Shown: in pieces, positions 30,438-41,658 of the stretch | Layout: each line of letters begins with the position of its first letter | How positions within the stretch are numbered: position 1 is the first letter of the stretch | NCBI RefSeq assembly: GCF_008365385.1 | Contig: NZ_QOVF01000002.1 | Span: 806,001-870,000, forward strand | Reading direction: 5' to 3' | Source: Halopseudomonas laoshanensis | GTDB taxonomy: Bacteria > Pseudomonadota > Gammaproteobacteria > Pseudomonadales > Pseudomonadaceae | DNA length: 64,000 nt | The notes under the pieces: model-generated | What the model was told of the DNA's origin: nothing | What the model saw: only the letters and a program-made list of their open reading frames with translations | Databases searched by the model: none | Position numbers and translations under genes: made by a program

Positions 30438-30443
30438 GTTATA
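30438..30443 (+). promoter_or_regulatory. -10 box candidate upstream of the DUF3530 gene
   Basis: A TTATACT stretch about 35 bases before the coding start; the -35 side is not clear. It lies in the short divergent gap between rpe and this gene. Confidence 0.35.
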
Positions 30444-30473
30444 CTCGGAGGAAATGCCCAGGGACGCCAGCTT

Positions 30474-31370
30474 ATGCAACATTCATCACCTCTGCTCTGT
30501 CTACCCGCAAAGAGGCTCTGGGCTGGCCTGGCGCTGACGCTCGCCATGGCATCAATGGCGTGCGCTCAGGAATCCGATGCTGAACCCCTGGCACCCACAG
30601 ACACCGCCACAACGGACACCGCAAGCGCACCCAGCCGCAGCAAGGTACAGGAACAAAGTCTGGAAAGACTGCTCCCAGCTACTCAACAGCGGCGCCTGGA
30701 CATCGACGACCAAGCTTTTCTGGGGTTGTTTCTTCCTGCTGCGCGGCCCAAAGCCCTGGGCAGTATTATTCTTATTGCGGGACAGGATGAGCACGCCGAC
30801 TGGCCGGTGCTGATTGGCCCAGCCCGGCGCCAGCTAAGCGCCGAGGGCTGGCACACGTTGGCCATCAGCTTGCCTGAGCGCGGCTCCGCCGAGCCCGGCC
30901 TGGGCGATGAGCAGAGCACGAGCCAAGAGCTGCAGTATCGAACCCAGGTATTGGCGCGGATTCAGGCGGCGAGGCAAGTGCTGGAGGCTGAAGGCGGAGC
31001 GGACAAGAATCTGCCCATCGTGCTGCTGGGTCGCGGCGAAGGTGCGCTCTGGGCGCTGATCGCTGCGGCGGAGACAGGCAGCCCGCCGACGGCCGCATTG
31101 ATATTGCAGGAGCTACCGCACAACGCCGAGGGCGAAACAACCAGCACGCTGCTGCTTGAGCAGTGGGCCGGGCCCACCTACGATATCCTCATATCTCCCG
31201 CCGAACACGCTGAAGCGCGCAAACTGCAAGCCAGGCGCCTGGCTCATAACCGCTACCAGCAACTTATCTGGCCGCAAAGCGGGCACTCTGATCTGAAACA
31301 GCAGATGCTCATCAAGCGCGTTGGCGGATGGCTGAAACGTGCGCTTAGCGAAACCCCCGGTAACGCTTGA
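30474..31370 (+). CDS. Exported DUF3530 alpha/beta-hydrolase-like protein
   Basis: 298 residues with a signal peptide ('LWAGLALTLAMASMACA', cleavage near residue 32), a Thr/Ala/Ser-rich linker, and a DUF3530 domain: 'GSIILIAGQDEHADWP' near residue 97, 'GWHTLAISLPERG', and 'LPIVLLGRGEGALWALIAA' near 180, where the usual hydrolase nucleophile elbow G-x-S-x-G is G-R-G-E-G. The nucleophile serine is therefore missing, so a hydrolytic role is doubtful. Common in Pseudomonas; function unknown. Its 3' end overlaps the convergent djlA gene by 26 bases. Confidence 0.8.
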   Translation: MQHSSPLLCLPAKRLWAGLALTLAMASMACAQESDAEPLAPTDTATTDTASAPSRSKVQEQSLERLLPATQQRRLDIDDQAFLGLFLPAARPKALGSIILIAGQDEHADWPVLIGPARRQLSAEGWHTLAISLPERGSAEPGLGDEQSTSQELQYRTQVLARIQAARQVLEAEGGADKNLPIVLLGRGEGALWALIAAAETGSPPTAALILQELPHNAEGETTSTLLLEQWAGPTYDILISPAEHAEARKLQARRLAHNRYQQLIWPQSGHSDLKQQMLIKRVGGWLKRALSETPGNA

Positions 31371-32172
31371 TCAGCTCGTAGGCCTCCTGAATAAGATGGA
31401 TGCGTTCGCCGGCCAGCCCGGGGTCGCGCTCACTGCCGCCACGGGCAATCAGTTTGTCCGGATGATGCCGGCTAAGCTGCCGCCTGTAGGCGCGCTTGAT
31501 CTGCTCAGGCGGCGCATCCAGACCGACTTCCAGCAGGCTGGCGGCTTCCTTTAAACGGTCTCGATTAGCCACCGGAGCACTGCCCACGCCGGACTGGCTG
31601 CCAGCTCCAGCTGACCCGGAATCACTGCGGGAATAGCCCCGCTGGTGCCGTTGATGCATACGCTGCTGCTCTGCCCGACCCATTCCGGCCTGGCCACCCC
31701 ACTCATCCAGCAGCGCCCGTTCCTGCGGCCCGAGCACGCCATCGGCCAACGCCATCCGCCAGCAGCAGTCAAGCAACTCGGCGATCCGGGCGGGCTCACG
31801 CTTGAGTAGTCGCCGCACCAGCGGCGTCAGCCGCTTGCTCGGCAACTTGCCCTGATTGAACCACTGCATGGCCTGCAAGCGCGCAGCGTCATCAAAGCGG
31901 TATTGCTGCATCAAGTCCCGAGCCAACTGCAGATGCGCAGGCAAGACTCGGCCGTCAGCCTTGGCTAGCCGGCCCAGGCAAAGAAACAGCACCTGTTCGA
32001 AACTTGCTTCTCTGCCCAGCAACTCGCGGCAGCGCCTCGGTAGATCGCTCCAGCGCTGCAACTGCCAGTGACGATCCAGCGCATGCCCCAGTACAGCGCC
32101 AAAAATGCCGCCAGATACGCCGCCAATGCTGCCGCCCAGCGCCGCACCGATTACCGTCACCGGCCACAGCAC
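31345..32172 (-). CDS. djlA: DjlA-type membrane-anchored J-domain co-chaperone
   Basis: 275 residues: an N-terminal glycine-rich membrane segment ('IGAALGGSIGGVSGGIFGAVLG'-like, residues 8-28), a TerB-like helical domain (about 55-150, 'KADGRVLPAHLQLARDLMQQ' start), a Ser/Gly linker and a C-terminal J domain with the diagnostic 'RHHPDKL' (about residue 238). DjlA stimulates the ATPase of DnaK at the inner membrane. The start is a GTG at 32172, five bases after the murU stop, so the gene belongs to the amgK-murU transcript. Confidence 0.9.
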   Translation of the reverse strand: MLWPVTVIGAALGGSIGGVSGGIFGAVLGHALDRHWQLQRWSDLPRRCRELLGREASFEQVLFLCLGRLAKADGRVLPAHLQLARDLMQQYRFDDAARLQAMQWFNQGKLPSKRLTPLVRRLLKREPARIAELLDCCWRMALADGVLGPQERALLDEWGGQAGMGRAEQQRMHQRHQRGYSRSDSGSAGAGSQSGVGSAPVANRDRLKEAASLLEVGLDAPPEQIKRAYRRQLSRHHPDKLIARGGSERDPGLAGERIHLIQEAYELIKRYRGFR

Positions 32173-32177
32173 AGGCG

Positions 32178-33868
<1,691 letters not shown>

Positions 33869-34006
33869 CCCATTCAGACGGACGCTGGCTCTGGCGTCCT
33901 ACAATGCTTTATTATCCCCTATCTTGCTGATTACTCGCAGCATGCATATAGCATTCTTCTCGCACAAGCGTTGCGCGCACCGACTGGAAGCCCGGACAAA
34001 CATACA

Positions 34007-36685
34007 ATGGCCTACCGCACACCACCGTTTCGCCCTACCTTTCCCATGTTGCTGGTCAGTGGCTTGCTGTTAGCCCAGCCCTTGAGCAGCGTGGCCGCTA
34101 ATCAGGTTGAATGCCGCGCCAGCAGCAGCGGCGCTGGCTGGGATTGCTCCCCGATGTCCGCCCCGGCGGCGTTGCCGCCCCGGCCGGCTCAGGCAGTGCA
34201 GCCAGCGCCGCGCGCGACAGAACCCGCGCCAGTCGAAGCGCCTGAAAGCGTCACCGCGGCGACCCCTGCCAGCCGCCCTGCTGTAACGGGTGACTACAGC
34301 GAGCTGGACTGGGTTCCCCGCGAGCAGCTCAGCAGCGAACAGCAGGCAGCCATCGCGCCCTATTGCGGCGGCATGTATGTGGAGCCCGAACGCGAAGGCC
34401 GCGATAACGAAACGCCCTTTAATGAGCTGCCCGTTTCCGCTGCCGCGGACTCCAGCAGTTTTGAGCAGGGCAGTCAGACCGGCACGCTGGAAGGTGACGT
34501 CCTGTTGCAACAGGGCCGCCTGCAGGCTCAGTCGAATCAGGCCAGCTTCGATCAAGCCAATAATCTGATTGTGCTGGATGGCAATGTCCGCCTGCGCGAC
34601 CAGGGAGTGCTGGTTCTGGGCGACAGCGCACGGATGCAGATCGATACCGGTGAAACTCGCATCGACCAAGTGCGTTACGTCGTGCATGAATCACGTGCGC
34701 GGGGCACTGCAACCAAGCTGATGCGCCGTGATGACGCAGTGATTGTCATGACCGACGGGACCTACACCACCTGCGAGCCTGGCGAAAACACCTGGGCATT
34801 GCACAGCAAAGACATTGAGCTGAATCGCGAAGAGGGTTGGGGCGAGGCCAAGCACGTCACTCTCCGCGTCAAGGATGTACCGGTTTTTTATACGCCCTGG
34901 ATGAACTTTCCACTGGATGATCGCCGCAAATCAGGCCTGTTGACCCCAAGCTTTGCCTCCAGCACCGATAGCGGCTCAGAGCTGACCGTACCTTACTATT
35001 TCAATCTCGCGCCCAATTACGACGCCACCTTGTATCCACGCTTCATGAGCAAGCGCGGCCTGCTGATGGAGGGTGAAGCTCGACATATGAACGAGCAGAG
35101 CCAGTCACAGATCAACGCCGCCTACCTTGATGACAGCGAATTCGGCGATACGCGCTGGATGTACCAGCTGCGACATGACAACCTGCTGGCACCACGCTGG
35201 AGAGCCAATGTCGATTACAGCGACATCAGCGATCCCTTCTATTTCCAGCACCTCAACTCATCGTTGGAGTCGCGGCCGGACACCTACGTCAATCAGCGTG
35301 TCAGCAGCACCTACGCGGGCAATACCTGGCGCTTTGAGGCCGCGGTGCATAGCTACGAGCTGGCTGATATTACCTCAGTCACGCCCTATGACCGGCTGCC
35401 CCAGCTACGCCTGGATGGCGCCAACCGCATAGCCGGCACTGGCCTAAGGTTCAACTATCGCACCGAGTACAGCTACTTTGACCGTGACCTTAACAGCGGT
35501 TTGCTCTCGGGCCGCGACGGCGTTCAGTTTGATGACGCCAATATTGGCATCCGCGAACCCGACGAAAGCCTTGTTGGCTTGCAGCGGGCCACCGGCAGCC
35601 GCGTAGTAGCAGCGCCTGCACTTGAATACCCGATGACCACCAGCTGGGGCTTCCTGACTCCCACCGTAAAGGCGGTTATGACTCAGTATGACCTCGACTT
35701 CGATGATAGAAATGACGGCTTTGACTACGCCGGCGCTGAAACAACCCCGGGCAACGTCACGCCTCTTGCGAGCCTGGATGGCGGTTTGTATTTCGATCGG
35801 CAAGCGAATTGGTTCGGGCAGACATTCAGGCAGACGTTTGAACCCCGGGCCTATTATCTCTATGCACCCTATCGCGACCAGAGCGACCAGCCTCTGTTTG
35901 ACACAAATGAGTTTGCCTTCAGCTACAGCTCGCTGTTCCGCGACAACCGCTTCAGTGGCAGCGACCGTATAAGTGACGCCAATCAATTCACCCTGGGTGC
36001 CACCAGCAGATTCCTTGATGACGCTGGGCGTGAGCGAATCCGCGGCAGCCTGGGCCAGATCTTTTACTTAAGTGATCGCGATGTTGCGCTGCTACCCGAT
36101 GGCGCCGGAGCGACTACCGATCCAACGCAATCAACATCCGCTTACGCTGGCGAGTTCATGTACCAGATGAGTGATGCATGGCGCTTCCGCAGCGATGTCA
36201 TCTGGAATCCGGACAACAACAACGAGGACGCCGGTAGCGCGATTTTCAACTATCAGCCAGAGCCCCGCAAAATCATCAACGCGGGTTACCGGTTCCGAAA
36301 CAACATCAATACCTTCGATGCCCTGTCTGGTACCTTCAGGCGCAATGCCAACGACCGTATCGATCAGTCAGACTTGTCGACGATATGGCCAATCAACAAT
36401 CAGTGGAGCGTTATTGCCCGCTGGCAGCACGATTTCACCCGTGACCGAACCCTGGAAGCATTCGGTGGTCTGGAGTACGACAGCTGCTGCTATAAGGTCC
36501 GTGTCATCAACCGGTACTGGGTAGACTACGACGAATATGAGACGGTGACTGACGATTCAAGCAACCGTGGCATTTTCATTCAGATCGTGCTCAAGGGATT
36601 GGGCAATGTCACCGGCAACCGTGTCGAAAGCCTGTTCGATCAAGGCATCCCTGGTTACAGAGAGCGTGAAAACAATGGTTTTTAA
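34007..36685 (+). CDS. lptD: LPS-assembly outer-membrane protein LptD
   Basis: 892 residues. Signal peptide ('FPMLLVSGLLLAQPLSSVAA'), a Pro/Ala-rich linker, an N-terminal OstA beta-jellyroll domain (about 145-260, 'LLQQGRLQAQSNQASFDQANN' region) and a large C-terminal beta-barrel. It inserts lipopolysaccharide into the outer leaflet with LptE. The cysteines 'VECRASSSGAGWDCSP' near residue 30-43 and 'DSCCYKVRV' near the C-terminus are those expected for the essential disulfides. The ATG at 34007 starts the signal peptide; a long upstream extension antisense to amgK was discarded. The last 11 bases overlap surA. Confidence 0.96.
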   Translation: MAYRTPPFRPTFPMLLVSGLLLAQPLSSVAANQVECRASSSGAGWDCSPMSAPAALPPRPAQAVQPAPRATEPAPVEAPESVTAATPASRPAVTGDYSELDWVPREQLSSEQQAAIAPYCGGMYVEPEREGRDNETPFNELPVSAAADSSSFEQGSQTGTLEGDVLLQQGRLQAQSNQASFDQANNLIVLDGNVRLRDQGVLVLGDSARMQIDTGETRIDQVRYVVHESRARGTATKLMRRDDAVIVMTDGTYTTCEPGENTWALHSKDIELNREEGWGEAKHVTLRVKDVPVFYTPWMNFPLDDRRKSGLLTPSFASSTDSGSELTVPYYFNLAPNYDATLYPRFMSKRGLLMEGEARHMNEQSQSQINAAYLDDSEFGDTRWMYQLRHDNLLAPRWRANVDYSDISDPFYFQHLNSSLESRPDTYVNQRVSSTYAGNTWRFEAAVHSYELADITSVTPYDRLPQLRLDGANRIAGTGLRFNYRTEYSYFDRDLNSGLLSGRDGVQFDDANIGIREPDESLVGLQRATGSRVVAAPALEYPMTTSWGFLTPTVKAVMTQYDLDFDDRNDGFDYAGAETTPGNVTPLASLDGGLYFDRQANWFGQTFRQTFEPRAYYLYAPYRDQSDQPLFDTNEFAFSYSSLFRDNRFSGSDRISDANQFTLGATSRFLDDAGRERIRGSLGQIFYLSDRDVALLPDGAGATTDPTQSTSAYAGEFMYQMSDAWRFRSDVIWNPDNNNEDAGSAIFNYQPEPRKIINAGYRFRNNINTFDALSGTFRRNANDRIDQSDLSTIWPINNQWSVIARWQHDFTRDRTLEAFGGLEYDSCCYKVRVINRYWVDYDEYETVTDDSSNRGIFIQIVLKGLGNVTGNRVESLFDQGIPGYRERENNGF

Positions 36686-37979
36686 GGTAAAAGTTTCTAA
36701 GTTATATCCCGCTTTACTCAGTCTGTGCGCAGGCTTGATTTTCAGCACCGGGCTGCATGCCCAGGTGGTACCACTGGACCGGGTCGCGGCCATCGTCGAC
36801 AACGACGTGGTCATGGCCAGCCAGTTGGATCAACGTATGCAAGAATTGCAACGTCAGCTGCGCGAGCGCGGCACCCAACTGCCGCCTGACGACGTTCTGC
36901 GCCAACAGGTGCTTGATCGCCTGGTGGTCGAAAGCATCCAGCTGCAGATGGGCGAGCGTGCCGGCATTCGTATCGATGACGCCACGCTGAACCAGACCAT
37001 GGAGCAGTTGGCCCAGCGCAACAATGTCACGACTGAGCAGTTCCGCGCGGCACTCGAGCGTGATGGCATTAGCTATGACCAGGCGCGTGAACAGATTCGT
37101 CGCGAAATGATCATCAACCGGGTGCGTCAGCGCCGCGTTGCAGAGCGTATCCAGGTTTCCGATCAGGAGGTGCGCAACTTCCTCGACTCGGAAATGGGTC
37201 GCCTGGAAACGGCAGAAGAGTACCGCCTGGCGATGATCGTGCTGCCGATCCCGGAAAGCGCGAGCCCGGATGAGGTCCGCGCGATCGGTGAAACCGCCAA
37301 CGATATCTATCAAGAGCTGAACGCTGGAGCTGATTTCACCAATCTGGCGGTCGCCCGCTCCCGCGGCGATACAGCGCTGGAAGGCGGCGAGCTTGGCTGG
37401 CGCCGCAGTGCCCAGTTGCCCGGCCCGTTCGCTAGCGCCGTAGCGGCGCTGGACACCGGCGAAGTGACCCAACCACTGCGCTCGCCTGCTGGCTTCCATA
37501 TTCTCAAGTTGCTGGAGACTCGGGGCGGTGAAGGTCAGATGGTAGAAGAGTTTGACGTTCGCCACATACTGATCAAGCCCAGCGAAATTCGCACCGAGGA
37601 GGAAGCTGCGCAGCTGATTCAGCGCATCTACGAGCGCATCCGCAATGGCGAGTCGTTTGCCACTCTGGCCAGCGCATTTTCCGAAGACCCGGGCTCTGCC
37701 CTGAACGGTGGATCGCTGGACTGGGTTATGCCCGACAGCATGGTGCCCGAGTTCCGCGAGGTCATGACCGAGATCAGCGAAAATACCGTTTCCGCACCCT
37801 TTCAGTCTGAATTTGGCTGGCACATCCTGGAAGTCCAGGGTCGTCGCAACGTCGATATGACCTCCGAGATGCGTGAACAACAGGCAATGAGCTTGTTGCG
37901 CAATCGCAAATACGAGCAGGAACTGCAGACCTGGCTGCTGGAAATTCGTGACGAAGCCTATGTCGAGATCAAGATATAG
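36675..37979 (+). CDS. surA: Periplasmic chaperone and peptidyl-prolyl isomerase SurA
   Basis: 434 residues: signal peptide ('[17 protein letters not shown]'), N-terminal chaperone domain ('[20 protein letters not shown]' near 36), two parvulin (PpiC) domains (about residues 175-280 and 285-385; the second starts '[13 protein letters not shown]'), and a short C-terminal helix. It escorts unfolded outer-membrane proteins such as LptD to the BAM complex. It begins inside the end of lptD (11-base overlap), so the two are coupled, and its stop overlaps pdxA by one base. Confidence 0.96.
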   Translation: MVFKVKVSKLYPALLSLCAGLIFSTGLHAQVVPLDRVAAIVDNDVVMASQLDQRMQELQRQLRERGTQLPPDDVLRQQVLDRLVVESIQLQMGERAGIRIDDATLNQTMEQLAQRNNVTTEQFRAALERDGISYDQAREQIRREMIINRVRQRRVAERIQVSDQEVRNFLDSEMGRLETAEEYRLAMIVLPIPESASPDEVRAIGETANDIYQELNAGADFTNLAVARSRGDTALEGGELGWRRSAQLPGPFASAVAALDTGEVTQPLRSPAGFHILKLLETRGGEGQMVEEFDVRHILIKPSEIRTEEEAAQLIQRIYERIRNGESFATLASAFSEDPGSALNGGSLDWVMPDSMVPEFREVMTEISENTVSAPFQSEFGWHILEVQGRRNVDMTSEMREQQAMSLLRNRKYEQELQTWLLEIRDEAYVEIKI

Positions 37980-38971
37980 TGTCTTGCAAAGCCATCGCCC
38001 TGACCGCCGGCGAGCCGGCGGGCATTGGCCCGGATTTGTGTCTGATGCTTGCGATACAACCCTGCAAGCACCAGAGGGTAGTCATCGCTGACCCCGACCT
38101 GCTGAACGCACGCGCCCGCTTGCTGGGCCTAGACATCGAACTGAGCGTTTTTGATCCGTCCACCACTCCCACTGCTCAGGCCGCTGGCCAGTTGAGTGTT
38201 CTGCCCGTAAAGCTGGCCGCTCCGTGCCAGCCGGGGGTGCTCGATCCAGCCAACGCTCACTACGTGCTGGATACCCTGCGCCTGGCGGGCCACGGGTGTG
38301 AGGCAGGGCATTTTGCCGCCGTCGTCACCGCCCCCGTGCATAAAGGCATTATCAATGACGCCGGCATCCGTTTCTCGGGGCATACCGAGTTTTTTGCCGA
38401 ACTCACCGGTACGCCGCTGGTGGTGATGATGCTCGCCTGCCCCGGTCTGCGAGTGGCGCTGGTGACAACGCATCTGCCACTGCGCGCTGTCGCGGATGCT
38501 ATTACTCAGCCATTGCTGGAACAGATCACCCGCATACTGCACCAGGATCTGCAGCAGAAATTTGCCATCGCCGCGCCGCGTATTCTGGTCTGCGGGCTTA
38601 ATCCCCACGCGGGTGAAGGCGGGCATATGGGTAGCGAGGAAATCGATGTCATAACCCCTGTGCTGGAGCGGCTGCGAGCTGAAGGCATGAACCTTCAGGG
38701 CCCCTTGCCCGCCGACACGCTGTTTACCCCCAAACATCTGGATCAGGCCGATGCGGTGCTCGCCATGTATCACGATCAGGGGCTGCCTGTGCTCAAGCAC
38801 AAGGGGTTCGGCAATGCCGTCAATATCACTCTGGGCCTGCCCATTATCCGCACCTCGGTAGACCACGGTACCGCGCTGGATCTTGCCGGCAGCGGTAAAG
38901 CCGATGTCGGTAGCCTGAATGTTGCATTAAACACCGCCATCGACATGATCGACGCCACGGAGTCAGTATGA
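37979..38971 (+). CDS. pdxA: 4-hydroxythreonine-4-phosphate dehydrogenase
   Basis: 330 residues; makes the amino-ketone precursor of pyridoxal phosphate. Seen: '[16 protein letters not shown]' near residue 7, '[14 protein letters not shown]' near 118, metal-ligand '[13 protein letters not shown]' near 135, '[14 protein letters not shown]' near 205, '[27 protein letters not shown]' start near 262. The start codon is GTG, overlapping the surA stop by one base. Its C-terminus overlaps rsmA by four bases. Together with epd, two PLP synthesis genes are in this window. Confidence 0.96.
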   Translation: MSCKAIALTAGEPAGIGPDLCLMLAIQPCKHQRVVIADPDLLNARARLLGLDIELSVFDPSTTPTAQAAGQLSVLPVKLAAPCQPGVLDPANAHYVLDTLRLAGHGCEAGHFAAVVTAPVHKGIINDAGIRFSGHTEFFAELTGTPLVVMMLACPGLRVALVTTHLPLRAVADAITQPLLEQITRILHQDLQQKFAIAAPRILVCGLNPHAGEGGHMGSEEIDVITPVLERLRAEGMNLQGPLPADTLFTPKHLDQADAVLAMYHDQGLPVLKHKGFGNAVNITLGLPIIRTSVDHGTALDLAGSGKADVGSLNVALNTAIDMIDATESV

Positions 38972-39774
38972 ATCAGTTTGCCCCGCACCGGGCGCGCAAG
39001 CGTTTTGGCCAGAATTTCCTGCATGACGCCGGGGTGATCAACCGTATCTTGCGTGCCGTGAGCCCCAAAGAGGGGCAGCGTCTGGTAGAAATCGGCCCGG
39101 GTCAGGGCGCTATTACCGAAGGCCTGTTAGCCAGTGGCGCGCAGCTGGATGTGGTCGAACTCGATCATGACCTGCATCCGTTGCTCTTGGCCCGTTTTGG
39201 CGCCAGCCCGCAGTTCACCCTGCACAAGGGCGATGCGCTGAAGTTCGACTTCCGGGCGCTGGCAGAAACGGGGCAAAAGCTGCGTATTGTCGGCAACCTT
39301 CCGTATAACATTTCAACACCGCTAATGTTTCACCTGATTGCCCAATCCGACTGCGTCGCCGATATGCACTTCATGCTGCAGAAAGAAGTGGTGCAGCGCC
39401 TGGCCGCAGGGGCCGGCATGAATCATTACGGCCGTCTGGGCATCATGGTGCAGTATCACTGCCAGGTAGAGCACCTGTTCGATGTCGGTTCCGGCGCGTT
39501 TAGCCCGGCGCCTAAAGTCGACTCGGCTATCGTTCGCCTCACGCCGCATGCAGAACTGCCGCACCCGGCTGATGATGTCGGCATGCTTGAGCTGGTCGTT
39601 CGCGAGGCATTCAATCAGCGCCGCAAAACCCTGCGCAACACACTCAAATCCTTGATCAATGCTGAAAGCATTGAGGCTGAAGGCATAGACCCAACCCTGC
39701 GACCGGAACAAATAGACTTGGCCGGTTTCGTACGTCTGGCCAATCGGTTAGCCAGAGACAGGACTATACAATGA
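38968..39774 (+). CDS. rsmA: 16S rRNA dimethyladenosine transferase
   Basis: 268-residue SAM-dependent enzyme that dimethylates two adjacent adenosines (A1518/A1519 in E. coli numbering) late in 30S assembly. Seen: '[15 protein letters not shown]' near residue 9, SAM-binding '[16 protein letters not shown]' near 42, 'VVELDHDL', and the catalytic '[13 protein letters not shown]' near 108. The ATG overlaps the pdxA stop (ATGA) and its own end overlaps apaG the same way, giving a tightly packed surA-pdxA-rsmA-apaG run. Loss gives kasugamycin resistance in known species. Confidence 0.97.
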   Translation: MNQFAPHRARKRFGQNFLHDAGVINRILRAVSPKEGQRLVEIGPGQGAITEGLLASGAQLDVVELDHDLHPLLLARFGASPQFTLHKGDALKFDFRALAETGQKLRIVGNLPYNISTPLMFHLIAQSDCVADMHFMLQKEVVQRLAAGAGMNHYGRLGIMVQYHCQVEHLFDVGSGAFSPAPKVDSAIVRLTPHAELPHPADDVGMLELVVREAFNQRRKTLRNTLKSLINAESIEAEGIDPTLRPEQIDLAGFVRLANRLARDRTIQ

Positions 39775-40154
39775 GCACCCATACTGCTTACGCCATCGAG
39801 ATTAAAGTCGAGAGTCGCTACCTGCGCGAGCAATCCGACCCCAGTGCCAGCCGTTATGCATTCGCCTATACGATCCACATCAAGAATACGGGGGCCATCG
39901 CGGCGCAATTGATTGATCGGCACTGGAAGATCATTGACGGCAATGGCGAGCTCAAGGAAGTGCAGGGTCCCGGTGTGGTAGGCGAACAGCCGCTACTGGA
40001 GCCCGGCGCCAGCTTCTCCTATACCAGCGGCTGCCTACTGGAAACCCCAGTCGGTACCATGGAGGGCAGCTATGGTATGCGTGCCAAAGACGGTCACACC
40101 TTTGCCGCGCCCATCGCGCTGTTCCGCCTGGCCAAACCCAACGCCCTGAACTGA
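39771..40154 (+). CDS. apaG: ApaG-family protein
   Basis: 127 residues forming an immunoglobulin-like ApaG domain ('AIEIKVESRYLREQSDP' start, 'YAFAYTIHIKNTGAIAAQLIDRHW' region, 'GPGVVGEQPLLEPGASFSYTSGC'). The family is linked to Ap4A and metal tolerance and its exact molecular role is unresolved. ATGA overlap with rsmA; 39 bases before apaH. Confidence 0.95.
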   Translation: MSTHTAYAIEIKVESRYLREQSDPSASRYAFAYTIHIKNTGAIAAQLIDRHWKIIDGNGELKEVQGPGVVGEQPLLEPGASFSYTSGCLLETPVGTMEGSYGMRAKDGHTFAAPIALFRLAKPNALN

Positions 40155-40193
40155 CTCAGATACTGCTAACGCCACCGCCCACAAGGCAACGCT

Positions 40194-41012
40194 ATGACTA
40201 CCTACGCCGTTGGCGACATTCAGGGTTGCTTGAAGCCCCTTAAATGCCTTCTCGACGAGGTCGCATTCAATCGCTCCTGCGACGTGCTCTGGTCGGTCGG
40301 CGATCTGGTCAATCGCGGCCCGGATTCGCTCGACACCCTGCGTTTTATCGATAGCCTGGGCAGCGCCTGTATTGCCGTGCTGGGCAATCACGATCTGCAT
40401 CTGCTGGCAGCCAGCCGCGACGCCAGCCGCCTGCGTAAATCCGACACGCTGTTGCCGATTCTCAAGGCCGATGACCGTGAGCAGTTGCTAACCAGCTTGC
40501 GTCGGCGCCCCTTGGCGCATTGGGATGAGCGTCTGGGTGTGCTGATGACGCACGCCGGACTACCGCCCACCTGGACCGTCAAGCAAACGCTCAAACGTGC
40601 TGCCGAGGTCGAAGAGGTATTGCGCTGCGACGAGCGTCTGCCGCTGTTCCTGGATGAAATGTACGGCAACGAGCCTGACCGCTGGAAGCCCTCGCTAACC
40701 GGCCCGGCACGCCTGCGCTGCATAACCAACTATCTGACCCGCATGCGCTTTTGCAAGGCCGATGGCACTCTGGATCTGAAAACCAAGGAAGGCGTCGGCG
40801 CCGCGCCCAAAGGCTTCGCACCCTGGTTTACCTATCCCCGGCGCGATCCCCAGACCCAGGTGGTATTCGGTCACTGGGCCGCGTTGGAGGCAAAAACCGG
40901 CGTAGCGGGTATTCACGCGCTGGACAGCGGCTGCGTCTGGGGCAACAGTATGACCTTGATGAATCTGGATACCGGTGAGCGTCACCAGTGCAGCTGTGGA
41001 GAACCGACATGA
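40194..41012 (+). CDS. apaH: Symmetrical diadenosine tetraphosphatase
   Basis: 272-residue metallophosphatase that splits Ap4A into two ADP and removes Np4N caps from RNA. Seen: the first metal motif '[13 protein letters not shown]' at residue 4, '[16 protein letters not shown]' near 36, '[11 protein letters not shown]' near 63, and '[12 protein letters not shown]' near 118. Follows apaG; its stop overlaps glpE (ATGA). Confidence 0.96.
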   Translation: MTTYAVGDIQGCLKPLKCLLDEVAFNRSCDVLWSVGDLVNRGPDSLDTLRFIDSLGSACIAVLGNHDLHLLAASRDASRLRKSDTLLPILKADDREQLLTSLRRRPLAHWDERLGVLMTHAGLPPTWTVKQTLKRAAEVEEVLRCDERLPLFLDEMYGNEPDRWKPSLTGPARLRCITNYLTRMRFCKADGTLDLKTKEGVGAAPKGFAPWFTYPRRDPQTQVVFGHWAALEAKTGVAGIHALDSGCVWGNSMTLMNLDTGERHQCSCGEPT

Positions 41013-41329
41013 GCGAGTTTCAACGTATCAGCCCCGAACAGGCCAACCAACTGCTGGAGCAGGGCGCAGCATTGGTCGATATCCGCGATCCTCAGAGCTA
41101 CGCCCAGGGCCATATCAGCGACGCCGTGCGTCTGGATAACGACAGCCTGCCCGCTTACGTCGCCACAGCCGACAAGCACGCCCCGCTGATAGTCTGCTGC
41201 TACCATGGCAATTCGAGCCAGCCAGCAGCGGCCTATCTAGCCAGCTTAGGCTTCGAGCATGTCTACAGCCTGGACGGTGGATTCGAATTATGGCGCGCGC
41301 AGTATCCAAGCAATATCAGCAGCAGCTGA
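41009..41329 (+). CDS. glpE: Thiosulfate sulfurtransferase GlpE (single-domain rhodanese)
   Basis: 106 residues: one rhodanese domain with '[18 protein letters not shown]' near residue 21 and the active-site cysteine loop '[14 protein letters not shown]' near 65-70. It transfers sulfane sulfur from thiosulfate to acceptors such as cyanide or thioredoxin. Coupled to apaH by ATGA and the last gene of the run; no clear T-tract terminator follows. Confidence 0.93.
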   Translation: MSEFQRISPEQANQLLEQGAALVDIRDPQSYAQGHISDAVRLDNDSLPAYVATADKHAPLIVCCYHGNSSQPAAAYLASLGFEHVYSLDGGFELWRAQYPSNISSS

Positions 41330-41658
41330 CAATTCGCTGACAAATACCCGGCAATATTATTTTCCCGCATTTTTTTCCGAACGGTTGTGCCAGTACCGGC
41401 TAAACGTTCTATTCTGTAGCTGAGGCATTCATTACATGAAAGCCGGTCTGCCGGCTTCCGATAAAACGGGAGCCTGCCGGACCCCGCCGGGGAGCCATAT
41501 CCTGCCCGCTGGACGGTCCGACAGACTCCCCGCCATGCCTGCGCGCGTTGGTACTGGGGGATTATTGCATCAAGGAAATGCTGTCGCCCTTTAACGGCCG
41601 TCAGGCTGGCCTATGGCCGGAAGTCGCAGACCTCATTCAGGTATCAGAGAGGTCAGTC
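41330..41658 (+). promoter_or_regulatory. Structured 330-base region upstream of prkA
   Basis: No gene. It holds a perfect hairpin AAGCCGG/CCGGCTT (41440-41457), then a very GC-rich stretch with mirror-like words (CCCCGCCGGGG near 41482). The reading frame of prkA is open upstream to 41548 but without a ribosome site. Probably the promoter and 5' leader of the stress module; prkA-yeaH-spoVR genes are usually stress- and stationary-phase-controlled. No convincing sigma-54 element was found. Confidence 0.5.

Noticed and set aside
41550-41575. Possible sigma-54 promoter before prkA (TGG...TTGC)
   Set aside because: The GG to GC distance is one or several bases off in every alignment that I tried.
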